Under the pieces are notes generated by a model that was not told the origin of the DNA, did no database searches, and was given only the letters and a program-made list of their open reading frames with translations. DNA of 64,000 nt from Terana coerulea (lineage: Eukaryota; Basidiomycota; Agaricomycetes; Polyporales; Phanerochaetaceae). The position numbers were made by a program, and so were the translations under genes. How positions within the stretch are numbered: position 1 is the first letter of the stretch; the number at the start of each line of letters is the position of its first letter. Of this stretch, positions 10,574 through 20,424 are shown one piece after another. The DNA is taken from positions 174,814 through 238,813 of the forward strand of contig JAKOGH010000763.1 in the NCBI GenBank assembly GCA_024811115.1. The letters run 5' to 3'.

Positions 10574-12530
10574 ATGGACTTCACCGAGGTTTACAAACAA
10601 ACCGCTGGCTTGGTCTCTTTCAGCCCGGGCACACACTTTCTCCCTCACCGCCGTGCAAGACAGAATAGTCATCCGTCGTGCCGACTCCTTCCAAATACAA
10701 CGGACATGGCAGATTGCTGAACCATCAGAGGCATCCACTTCGCAGCTCGGCCAGTCACAACTGCAAATAGGGACGGGCTCGAAAGCCGCATCAACACCCA
10801 ACACGCAAGCTGCAAGCCCAAATATAACGCATGCCGGGTGGTCGTGCGACTCCGAATGTGTCCTGGCTGCATGCACGAAGCAGGGTGTTGTGGAAGTGTT
10901 CAAGCTGAGGGACGAGGAGTGGAATGCGCGCATAGAGGCTGGTGCGGAGGGACTTGCCAGAGCGGAATGGGCACCAGACGGGAGGTCCATATTGTGTTTC
11001 TCGGAATGGGGTGTGCGTCTTTTCACTTTTCATCTCCTTCGTTGGCTAGACGTATACTCAGCTTAGGGTGACAATATGGTCGCTCGTGACTGGTACAGCG
11101 ACACATATCCAGTTTCCCATTCATCCGGACAAGGGCAAGTGATCCAAAGTTCCTATTGCATTGACTTACGTCGGTACTCATCTGTCTTGCGAAACAGGTT
11201 TCACCTTCAGCAATCTCGGAAAATATTTTATTCTTGGCGAGCGACACAAGTCGAAAGATACCCTCGGAGTCTATGACGCTTCCAATTCGTATCGTCTAGT
11301 TCGGGTGCGTCAGTATGTCGACCCCTTGCTACGCGCGTAGGACAGACACTCAAAATACATGACAGCACTTCCCACTTCCCTCGGCCTCATTGGCTTCCAT
11401 ATCCCTGTCGCCGAACGGGCAGCATTTAGCGGTGTGGGAAGGACCATTGGAGGTAAGATCCTTGCATGGGCCCTCTACGACAGGTTAACGAGCTCGTGGC
11501 AGTATAAGATATACATCATTACACTTGCCGGCGACTTACTTGGTACATTCTCTCCGGAACCGGAGCGAGGGACTCGGGATACGACACGTTGCTTGGCATC
11601 CGTCTGGGGCCTTTCTACTCGTGGCGGGATATGACGACAAGGTAAAGCTCCAATGATGCAGTTTATGACCTAATTGGCTCGAGACCTAATTCATGAGCAG
11701 ATTTATGTACTGGAGAGCTTAACATGGGGCGCGGTGGCAACTCTTGAGCTTCACAGCCGCATACCCGCAGGAGTGGTGAGTCTACAGCAATCCGAGTACC
11801 CCTGTTCCTCACTAACAATACCAGAATATCTGGCGAGAGCCCTCCAACTGGAGTGAATCAACGCAAGGGCGAGGCTTCATCGCATGTATGTTTTCGAACA
11901 CTCAGCGATTCATCACAATCACATTAACATAACTCCATGCAGACGAACGCGTACGCGCATCATGGTCGCTCACCATCACACGTCCGGACCACACGAAAGC
12001 ATACCCCAAGTCCGGTCCCATGCAGCTCTCCTTCAATATCTCAGGCACCCTCCTTCTCGCGCGTTTCGAGTCGACGCCACACGCGATCCATCTCTTCTCC
12101 TTCCCGACGCCAGCAGACGTGCGCTCCATCCACAACCGTACCGGCGGTGCGGCCTACATGCCGAGACTCCGGAGCGTACTGTTCCACAATCAGCCAGTGC
12201 TCAATGTGCAGTGGAACCCTGTGCGGGCAGGTGCGCTCGCAGCTTGCTGTGGCGGGGAGAGCGTGTATATGTGGAGCGATGAGTGGGTGACGGAGGGAGC
12301 GCGGGAGCAAGAGCCGCCGGAGGTTGCGGAGTGTGTGGGCGTTCCTGCCAGTAAGTCTCCACAAAAACACTCTCAAGCAAGGGTCTGATCTGGGTTGTCT
12401 TGTAGGTTTGGGCACACGCGAGATTAAGTGGTCGCCAGATGGTAAAGGGCTGATACTGCTGGGCAAGGAGACATTCTGCTGTGCTTTCGAGGTGGAAGAG
12501 GAGGTCCGTCCGGAAGCTGAGGTTATCTGA
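10574..12530 (+). CDS. WD-repeat protein WRAP73/Wdr8 family
   Basis: Homologue of WRAP73 (WDR8), a centrosome or spindle-pole-body WD protein that in fission yeast works with Msd1 and the kinesin Pkl1 in minus-end anchoring. The start MDFTEVYKQTAGLVSFSPG matches the family's N-terminus. Following exons carry WD-type segments: DRIVIRRADSFQIQRTW, AGWSCDSECVLAACTK, GLARAEWAPDGRSIL, the VTIWSL region, NGQHLAVWEGPLEYKIY, ESLTWGAVATLELHS, LNVQWNPVRAG, then EIKWSPDGKGLILLG, ending EVI. Many short introns are present. In exon 1 the frame changes between GTHFL and LTAVQDR near the CCC at 10642-10644. One C fewer restores continuity, so this is probably a consensus error. Otherwise the gene looks complete. 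Confidence 0.85.
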
Positions 12531-13388
12531 ACCCTACATGTTTCTTTCTTTGGCTACAGGTAGGCTTTCTTACCACCTGTAGTGCCGCTAAGTGTCGAGT
12601 ACAAGACGATTCTCGTAACTCATGTTCACCGGGTGAAACACACAGTGGTAAATTCAGCAGGAAACAAAACTTCGCTGGTAGCACAGTCAGTTTTGATACT
12701 CGCTCCGTAACTGCACAACTTCCATGAGATCGGAAAGAAAGCCATGGCAAACTAGGCCTTCCTCCTGTAGTAGACAACTGCGTTGGTCGGCCGTGCCCAC
12801 ACAGCGTATTTTTAGTGAACGCTTTCCCGTCGTTGTGGCGCTCGGCAATTTCCCTGACGGCGCTGTGAGTTTCGCCAAGACGCCAGCGACCTCGCACAAT
12901 ACCACCATGTCTCTATGCAGCATGGTCTCACCTTACCCTGTGAACATGTCGCTCTCATCCTATCCTGCATTTCCTGACAATTGCGCATACAAACACACTA
13001 TGCATGCTACGAACTCTAAACGTTCACTCTGGTATACATACTGCCAGCTATGCTGTCAGTGCAAGACAACCTAGGCGCACCTTCTCAGGTATTGCGAGAA
13101 AGCTCTATGCGTTCTTTCACTACCCGTGAAACTGATTATGAATTCTAACACAGATTGTATGTCAGCTCTCCATGACAGTGGTACTGGCGTGGATGGCGAT
13201 CGGGACGGCTGGGGCTAGCCTCAGCCTCAGGCTGACATTCGCCTCCTACCGTCCGCTGGCTGACGGGCTCGCTTTGCATGAGAAAACTTCGGCTTGCTCT
13301 GCTTTGCGGTCTCTGTGCCTCTTCAATCGCCACTCTCAATACCTCCTTCCCTCAAGTTCTCTTTGTCGGTCGACCCTCCTCCTCGGCG
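12531..13388. other. Intergenic with kinase B upstream region
   Basis: No gene is supported. The right part (13225-13270) carries two GGCTGAC copies (13230-13236, 13258-13264) within the block shared with the kinase A promoter. Confidence 0.45.
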
Positions 13389-16174
13389 ATGACGATCCTC
13401 AAGAAGCTGAAGACCTTCTTGCGAGAGAGGAAGATCAACAAGAAGGCTAAGAAGGCTTCTAACTCTGGAGTATGTGCACATTCACTTCATCGTTTAAGCT
13501 GACTGACGGGGTCTCGGGAATTAGCCCGTTGAACAGGTCCGAGTCCGAGCTCAAATTCTGCTTGAGGAAAAGGAGGGCCATGAAGTGCTTATCCAAGTCA
13601 GCAACACAGAAGGCGCTTATCTTGAGGTCCTTCGTGAAGCTGTTCACCATCCTGAGGTTCTCTCTATTCGCCACTCCCTCAAGTTGACCGCAGTTCGCGA
13701 ATTCTTTGAGCGTAACGTAAGTTTCGTGCTTCAGAGCTACACTTATATGTGCTGATACCAGCAATTACTAGCATGTAAGCCGCGTCTTTGAGGGTGTCAT
13801 TCGTCCCGAGAGAATTGCCGTCCTCGAATTTTCGGTTGAAGATGCCATCTTCGCCCCCGCGCCGCAGCCATCTACACCATGCTTCGCACACTACCTCCGC
13901 GCTCGAATGTGTGCCCATTGCCGTCAACAGCGCGCTCTCTCTTCACACTGCCGCTCCTGCCACCTGCACCGCCGATACCCCTGTGTTTCGCTCATGCAGT
14001 TACCGTCGACGACGTTCTTGCTACCATCGGCCCTGAACAGGCTTCGTTCCAACCGGCTGACCTGACCGTCAACAGGGCCAACACAAAAGCTCTGTCACCA
14101 TATGACTTTGTCGAGGTCGACTACCTCGGCAGAGGTGCATGGAGCTCTGTCAGCCTCGTTCAGCACCGCAGAGAGCAACCTTAGGGCTACTATAAAGACG
14201 ATACGGAAGGACCGCGTTGAAGGACAGGAGGATCAGGTTCGCAAGGAGCAGGCTGCGCTGCGCGCTGTGGCTGGACAGAACGGAATTCTTGACATGCTCG
14301 CAAGCTTCCAGGACGATTCTCATCTCTACTTTGTGACGGTACGTGTTCTCAGCATAGTAACAGGGAAAGGTGGAGCTGATGCATATATTTTTAGCGGTAC
14401 TACCCTGGTGGTGATCTCCAGGAGCTTCTGGAAGATTGCGGCCCTTTGCCACAGCCGTTGATCGTGTTTTATGCCGCCCAACTTGTAAGTACACGTTCAC
14501 AGTGCGCATATATGACACCTGGCTGAGATCTATTGCAGCTTCTGGGTCTCCAGAAAATCCATCAGCTCGGCGTCGTCCATCGCGACCTGAAGCCTGCCAA
14601 CATCTTCCTGGATGCGAAGGGCAACCTCGTTATCGGCGACTTCGGCCTTGCGACCTTCATCGACGAGCTCGAGACAAAGCGCGCTGCGGGCACGAAGGAA
14701 GGCTACACCGGCACCCCGGAGTACTTTGCACCGGAGGTGTGGCAGAACATGCACTACTCCCCGGCCAGCGATGTGTGGGCGTACGGAGCATTGTTGTTCA
14801 AGTGCATCACCGGACGGGTGAGTACTGCCGCTCTTGGTTCTATCGCGGAGGCTGACTATATGCGCCTGGTGTAGACCATATGGGATAAAGACGAGATCAG
14901 CGGACCTGACGAAGCAATCTCGCGCGTCGTTCGTGACGACTTAGAGGACTGGCTTGGCGACGATGAGATTTCGGAAATGATGTTCTCGTTCCTCTACACG
15001 GTGCGTTTGTGGCTCTCTCGCCAATATTGACAGTGTCTGATGTTTTCGTGCTTCAGGTATTTGAGAAGGACCATGAAGAACGGGCAACCTTCGCGACGCT
15101 CAAATCGCACCTGTTCTTCCGCTCAATGTGAGTGTCTCAGTCGACATCTCTCCTTTTCTTGATCTGACTGCTTCTGTTAGAAAATGGAAAGCACTCGCTG
15201 CCGGCAAAGTCTCTGCGCCATTGCAGCTTGATATCCCGGCAGACGAACCAATATCCTTGGACCGCTTCCCTGATCCTTGTGATTACATGGACGGCGATGA
15301 GGTGGAGGAAGAAGACCCGTCCTTCCCTAACTTCGACTTCACCTCAGACTTATTGACTACCGCTCCCACTACTCCCGTTGCCCCTATCACCCTTGCCGCC
15401 CTAGTCGCTCCCTCGGCCGTACTTCCCTTCAAGGATTGCGACACTTCTTCGTTGGATACCGCGGACGCTAGTCTTGAATCCGAGGACCTTCTGCTCACTC
15501 CTCAAACCGACGGGTTACCCTTCTCCAGCCATTGGTCCCGTCGACGACGAGCTTTTCTACATCCCTGGACCCGAGGCGATGGCTTCCAAGTTTAGCATGC
15601 TCACTTGCTCGGTCCTGCCAAGTTCCAACTCCTCCGTCTTTTCTCAGCTCTTACCTGCGCACGCTTTCGATGATCTTCTGGGCTCTGACGACTCTTGCTT
15701 TTCTTGCGCTATCTCTACTCGCTCTCTTGCTATCGACGCTATCGTAGAACGGCCTCCTTTGACTGCCCAAGCCTCGCTTTCTCTTGCTCTTTCCAACACC
15801 CACGATTTTTTGTCTGTCTCCACACTTCCTCTAGCCCTCCCCAACGGCGACGCCAAGGGCTACGTCTACATCCAACCTTGCCCTGCGCTCGTGGATCCCT
15901 CGAGTGCCGAGGTCGCATACTGGGGTCCTCACTCTGCTGTCGAGTCCCTCTGTCCCGACTGTAATCACACAAGTGACCACGACTGGGAAGACTCGACAAT
16001 TCCTACCTCAGAAATACTCGCTTCGCTCGTTTCATCTGTGAGTTCTGTCTGCCTCACCTCACTATCTATATCAGGCTGACTCAGCAGTTCTAGAAGCGGC
16101 GAAGCTTTGGCTTCCGTTTGAAGACCGCTATTGCGGATACCACGGTCAAGCTCGTTCGCACGTGCTCATTATGA
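13389..16174 (+). pseudogene. Protein kinase B: frame-broken paralogue of kinase A
   Basis: Same architecture and intron positions as kinase A. The basic start is MTILKKLKTFLRERK; the conserved block has AYLEVLREAVHHPEVLS, FFERN and HVSRVFEG; the kinase domain has YLGRGAWSSVS, ATIKTIRK, HRDLKPANIF, DFGLATF and GTPEYFAPEVW; the tail has FPNFDFTSDLL. The frame breaks at several separate points. Two are in the linker (about 13890-13910 and about 13995). One lies inside the kinase N-lobe near 14170, where QHRREQP hits TAG while the Lys-containing strand continues in another frame. One is in the tail near 15510, where an extra G follows CCGAC; as read it stops at 15595. The original last exon (KRRSFGFRLKTAIADTT) ends TGA at 16172-16174. 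With four or more breaks this is most likely a pseudogene, although base errors occur elsewhere in the window. Confidence 0.7.
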
Positions 16175-17135
16175 CCAGAAAAGTCAAAATAGTTTCAGCT
16201 ATCTGTAGAGCTATGTAATCAAAACCTCAACTTCACATTATTCTGCGTATGTTCTCTTCAGGCAGAATTTAGAAGCCCCTTCAGTCCACCGGAGCGGACT
16301 TTCGCAGCACTTCGCGGGTATTCGAGCAGGATGGATGTACTTGGCGGCACGACCAGCTACTACAGAAGACGCATGTACGCAACCTATCAGCGTGAGCGTT
16401 CCTGTAGCGATGCTTTGAGCTCTGTGGGACTACTGTTGCATGGATCAGCTTATTTCGATATTTCGCAGCCTGATGCAAACACCTCACCAGATGGCTGTCG
16501 GCGGCCAAGCTTATAGTTGATTCGTTCTTTCAGCGACAGGCAAGCCTATGAGCCCAGCGCCGTTGTTGAACAACGTGATGATGCATTTCTAGTGGCTTAC
16601 CTCGAGCATCCCCGGTCGTGCCCCCATCGAGACACAATTGCTTAGAGTGAGGCAGCGAGGAGGGTTGTGAGAGTAGTTACGTCAATTCGAGGTATTATTA
16701 TACCGTACATTGCTTTGCATCTCAGTATAGCTTGCTCGGCGAGAAGAAACGACTGGTCCCGACCTCTTCTGCCAGTGATTCTTTTGTCTTCATGCAGCTT
16801 GCTTTTACTCAATCGGTATTACATCTCTTATAGCGAGGACGGCATACCGTGGGACAATTTTGGCCACCGGACAGAAACGAACAAAGGAAGAGCAAACTTC
16901 GAATGGATCGTGTTTGCCGAGAGCCTGAGGCTATACGCTCATGACACATTCTCCCAAGGTAAGCTCGAGCTCGACGGCGACCAGCGGTTTTAATGTGAGC
17001 AATCACCTCAGGCATAACCGAGTCGTCTTGCACATCATCAATGCAAACTAAAAATACGAAAGGCAGACATCACTGTGAGCAGCCCTTCGCGAACACGTTC
17101 GGGAAATGTTCCGCGAACTGGAGGCCCAGCCGGCC
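16175..17135. other. Intergenic between kinase B and the peptide-gene duplication
   Basis: No gene is supported. Short frames at 16281-16516 and 16667-16993 show no domain or splice pattern. Confidence 0.45.
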
Positions 17136-17444
17136 TGGCTTTCTGGAGCGCCCACCCCGGTGCACTTCAAGCAAACCTCGGCGCGCACTGGGCGTAGTGG
17201 GAGCATACTGAGATGCCGAAAGCTCAAGCCACTGCATTCTGTAAAGTGTTATGTTTTTGGAGGAGCATTGGAAGTGCTATATTTATCAAATCTGAGACAA
17301 TGGACTTCATAATTATCAACAACGCGATACTTGGAAGCTAGTCCACATGGTCTTGCAGAAATGACAAACTTCGATAGCTTGAACTTCAGAGCAAAATTAG
17401 CAGCAAGCTTCCCCATTTGTCTCTCCAGCTCGATCCGAAGGGAG

Positions 17445-17452
17445 TATAAAAG
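17445..17452 (+). promoter_or_regulatory. TATA element of peptide precursor gene 1
   Basis: TATAAAAG lies 73 bases before the ATG at 17525. The matching site in unit 2 is TACAAAAG at 19047-19054. Confidence 0.5.
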
Positions 17453-17524
17453 TACTGCACGATGCGAAGGGGTAGACAGAACAGCTCAAAGTCAATTCAC
17501 ATCCTCCCCAGAAGCGAACACAAC

Positions 17525-17850
17525 ATGAACACCCTAACTCGACTTACTACATTTGCGCTTGCCGTATTGCTTGCTGCAGTGGTCAATCAGGCTGCTGCCC
17601 ACATCAGTGAGTACCTCGTTTACGCTTGGTAGTACTTAGCCTTTATTGGACTTACTATATTTACGCTTGCCGTATTGCTTGCTGCAGCGGTCAGTCCGGC
17701 TGCTCCCAGCGTCAGTGAGTACCTCGTTTACGTTTGTTACTTTGCCTATATTGCTCACTGCCCCATCGTTGTTTGAATCTGCCAGGCACTGCAGCCAAGA
17801 GTGCACGTGACGTGTGTGGGGGATGCGGGCCTGCAACCCGGGCCTACTAG
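17525..17850 (+). CDS. Small secreted peptide precursor, copy 1 (possibly degenerate)
   Basis: Exon 1 (17525-17606) encodes MNTLTRLTTFALAVLL, then AAVVNQAAAHI, a signal peptide closely similar to that of the gene at 19130. The intron 17607-17785 (179 bases) contains a second, diverged copy of exon 1 and its donor at about 17647-17720. Exon 2 (17786-17850) reads STAAKSARDVCGGCG then PATRAY and TAG. Compared with the sister gene the dibasic KR has become KS and two of four cysteines are gone. The peptide may have changed, be processed differently, or be decaying. Function is unknown. Its neighbour at 19130 is the better-preserved member. Confidence 0.5.
17541..17755. repeat. About 105-bp tandem duplication of exon 1 and its donor site
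   Basis: The segment from GACTTACTACATTTGCGCTT at 17541 is repeated at about 17650 as GACTTACTATATTTACGCTT. It continues through the signal-peptide codons, CAGTGAGTACCTCGTTTACG and the start of the intron. The second unit is followed by the ancestral intron end found in the 19130 gene. The first unit keeps the ATG. Confidence 0.75.
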
Positions 17851-17856
17851 TGCTCA

Positions 17857-18556
17857 TGCCCGTAAGCATTCATTGCTCAAGTCCAGCCGGAGTACTTATT
17901 AACCAGGCTCTAGTAATGGTTATCACACCGCCTGAAGGGTACTTAGTAGTTCTGATTCGGGGCCACAGTGCGGGCCCGCGGGCTGAGGCAAGGCTGAGGT
18001 CGTTCGGAGTTCCTATCATTGAGTCCCGCACTGCCTCAGTGAAAAGAGCGCGTGTGACACTCTAGTTTATCCTTGGTCTATTCAAACCTTTGCATGCCAC
18101 CGACACATACCCAGTAGTTGCTGAATCCCAAAGAGTCCCCAGTGTCTACAAAGGTGTCCGACTCGGAGTCGTTCAGCTTGTTAACGTTATCCATCATCTG
18201 TCTGAGCACAACACGAAGGGTAACTGACGTTGTCACTAGAGCGCATCTGTCAGGATGAATCCGGACCCCTCGAGCCCAGAAAGTAGTTTCGCGTCGGCTG
18301 TTGAAGTCGACCGACGGCAACGCGTGCTTGTGATGCCACAGTGAGAAGCCATCTCAGGTATGTTCGAGTCTGCTCGCAGATCATCAAGATTCAAGGCAAA
18401 CTTAATATAAGGAGTAAAGTGGTGAATTGGATGTACGCGGGTGTCTCTGGTAAGATGTACGACTAACCGAGTCCATGTTCTCAGTCCCCAGGCGATGGCA
18501 TTGTGGCGTTCGGCATGCGTCGGCATCTCGGCTCATTCCGAAGAACTGTTTCATCT
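17857..18556. other. Spacer between the two peptide-gene repeat units
   Basis: No gene is supported. Frames at 18078-18526 on the minus strand lack domains. Confidence 0.45.
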
Positions 18557-19410
18557 GAGCGCCCGCCCACGTTGCACTTCAAACAAACCTCGACGGCACA
18601 CTGGGCGCGGTGGGAGCATAGCGAGATCCCGAAATCTCAGGCCACTGCATTTCGTAAAGTGCTATATTTATCAAGTCTACGTGTGGAGCTTGCATTAATC
18701 ACTTTGTTCTATTTTATTCATCAGCGAAACAGGAACAGAGTTGCTTGACTCCATGCCGTTCGACTTCAAGCTTCACCTTTGCTCAATGCCGCATGCTAGC
18801 GTTAGCTAACAAGGGGCGCCCTACTATAACATGACTGGAGATGAGCTGTAAATGGCAATCTCTTGGTGCCAAACTCCAGTGCAAGGCAGAGGCGTATCTC
18901 GGGCATTGAAATCACAAGCACTTCACTGGCATCTTCAACGTGATAGTCCACATGGTCCCACGGAAATGACAGATGGTGGCTTGAATATTTTGAGCAACGC
19001 TGACAGCAATTTCCCCACTCCTCTCTGCACCTTGATCCCAAGGAGGTACAAAAGCACTGCGCAATGCAAAGAGGGCAGCCAGAATAGCTTGAAGTAAAGC
19101 CACATCCCCCGCCCCCAAGCGAATACACCATGAACAGCTTAGTTCGGCTTACCACATCTGCGCTTGCCGTGTTGCTGGCTGTAATGATTAGTCAAGCGGC
19201 TCCCAGCGTTGGTGAGTACCACCTCATTTACGATTGGTACTTTGCCTTTATTGCTCACTGCCCAATCGTTGCACAAATCTGCCAGAAACCGTGGCCAAGA
19301 GAGCAGATGACTGTCTGGGATGCGTCTGTCCTCCTAACAATCCCTCATGCCCGTAAGGTCTTATCATTCAAGTGCGCCCGCAATATCACCTATTAACCAG
19401 GCTCCAGTTG
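18557..19410. repeat. Direct repeat unit 2 carrying peptide precursor gene
   Basis: Diverged tandem copy of 17146-17856 (see that entry for the shared blocks). It lacks the internal exon-1 duplication. Confidence 0.7.
19130..19356 (+). CDS. Kex2-type precursor of a 17-residue Cys-rich peptide
   Basis: Exon 1 (19130-19211) encodes a signal peptide: MNSLVRLTTSALAVLLAVM, then ISQAAPSV. The intron 19212-19285 (gtgagt...ctgccag) joins in phase to exon 2, which reads ETVAKR and then ADDCLGCVCPPNNPSCP with TAA at 19354-19356. KR is a classical Kex2 site, so the predicted mature product is the terminal 17 residues with four cysteines, Pro- and Asn-rich, ending in Pro. A donor-like GTAAGG overlaps the stop codon; if the following intron to CTCCAG were removed, the next codons still give Pro-stop, so the product would not change. 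I do not recognise the family. A secreted disulfide-bonded signal or defence peptide is plausible. Confidence 0.6.
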
Positions 19411-20424
19411 ATGGCTCTAGGTCCACTTGAACCGGGGTCCCAGTGTGCTTCAGCGAAGATTGTGATGTACTTATATGACGTATAAGATGGTCACCACATT
19501 GGGTTTACTAAGTAGTTCTGTTCTCGCATGAAAGTTCCCCTGCTCTCCTCAGCTGGCAGAAGATGTTGAAGACACGACGACGGTCACTGATGTCCCTCGC
19601 GGAGGTAGTAGTGAGAAATCAATCTCAAGGTTTCAAACTCAAGTTGACCGCAGCACAAGCAATATGAAACGGTAACTCCATTTGGGCTGAACTGAAGCCT
19701 CACTGGCACAGCCAACGGCATGTCATGTTTGCGGCGAATCTACGTTAATTCTGAGGTGGCTCGGAGTCTGTACGACAGCCTTGACAGGAACCAAATGGCA
19801 CCTTCATGTTCCTGTCTATATTTGGCCTAGACATTGCAGCTGATGACGTTCGACGTTCGCGGTAGATCCGCTAAGACACGCACTGTGGTCTAGGCGCTGC
19901 TAAATAGGTTAGTCTCCCTAGGCAGAGTAGACGATTCAAATATGGCGGATGGCCCGGTCGTCTGTCTACGAGCTGGCCACCCCAGGAAAAGGACTTGAAA
20001 ACGCGTATGTTGCGCTCGGAGGTGCTTTCCCAGTCACCATCGCATCTAGAAGGTAGCTTGGAAGCCATGTTCCGATTCTGATCTATTCCTAATAGCCCTA
20101 GAGGATAATGGACGTCATGGTATGCATTATTCTTCGAGTATCAGCGTTACGTCGTAGCACCAGACATCAAGCACGCGATTCGTTTATGCAACATCTACCC
20201 ATCCAACCCAACGACGTAGCGACCGAGGTATAAAATGTAATACGGTAAGAGGAACTGGAAAGAGTATCGGAACGAGAGCGTGTGGTATGTTATTACTGGT
20301 AACATGGATTTGGACAGATGCTACAAAATATGAAAAGGATAAACATTGCGAAGACGAAGGAGGGATGGGCGACTCCAATAGCCTCGAGAGATATACAGGG
20401 AAACTTACAAAAGATCGTGGCTCG
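19411..20424. other. Intergenic stretch before the Sec7-PH gene
   Basis: No supported gene. The last 200 bases probably hold the 3' untranslated region of the leftward Sec7-PH gene. Confidence 0.45.

Larger units (their letters stand above)
17146..17856. repeat. Direct repeat unit 1 carrying peptide precursor gene
   Basis: This unit shares long similar blocks with 18557-19410. Both hold a 5' block around GCACTTCAA(G/A)CAAACCTCG, then CCACTGCATT(C/T), a middle block with (G/C)AGAAATGACA or similar, a TATA-type element, the ATG AAC start and exon 1, the intron, and the 3' block CTCATGCCCGTAAG...TATTAACCAGGCTC. Order and orientation are the same, so this is a diverged tandem duplication. Confidence 0.7.

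Noticed and set aside
19348..19404. Second intron after the peptide stop codon in the 19130 gene
   Set aside because: The donor-like GTAAGG and acceptor-like CTCCAG fit, but splicing would give Pro-stop again, so it does not alter the product and cannot be proven here.
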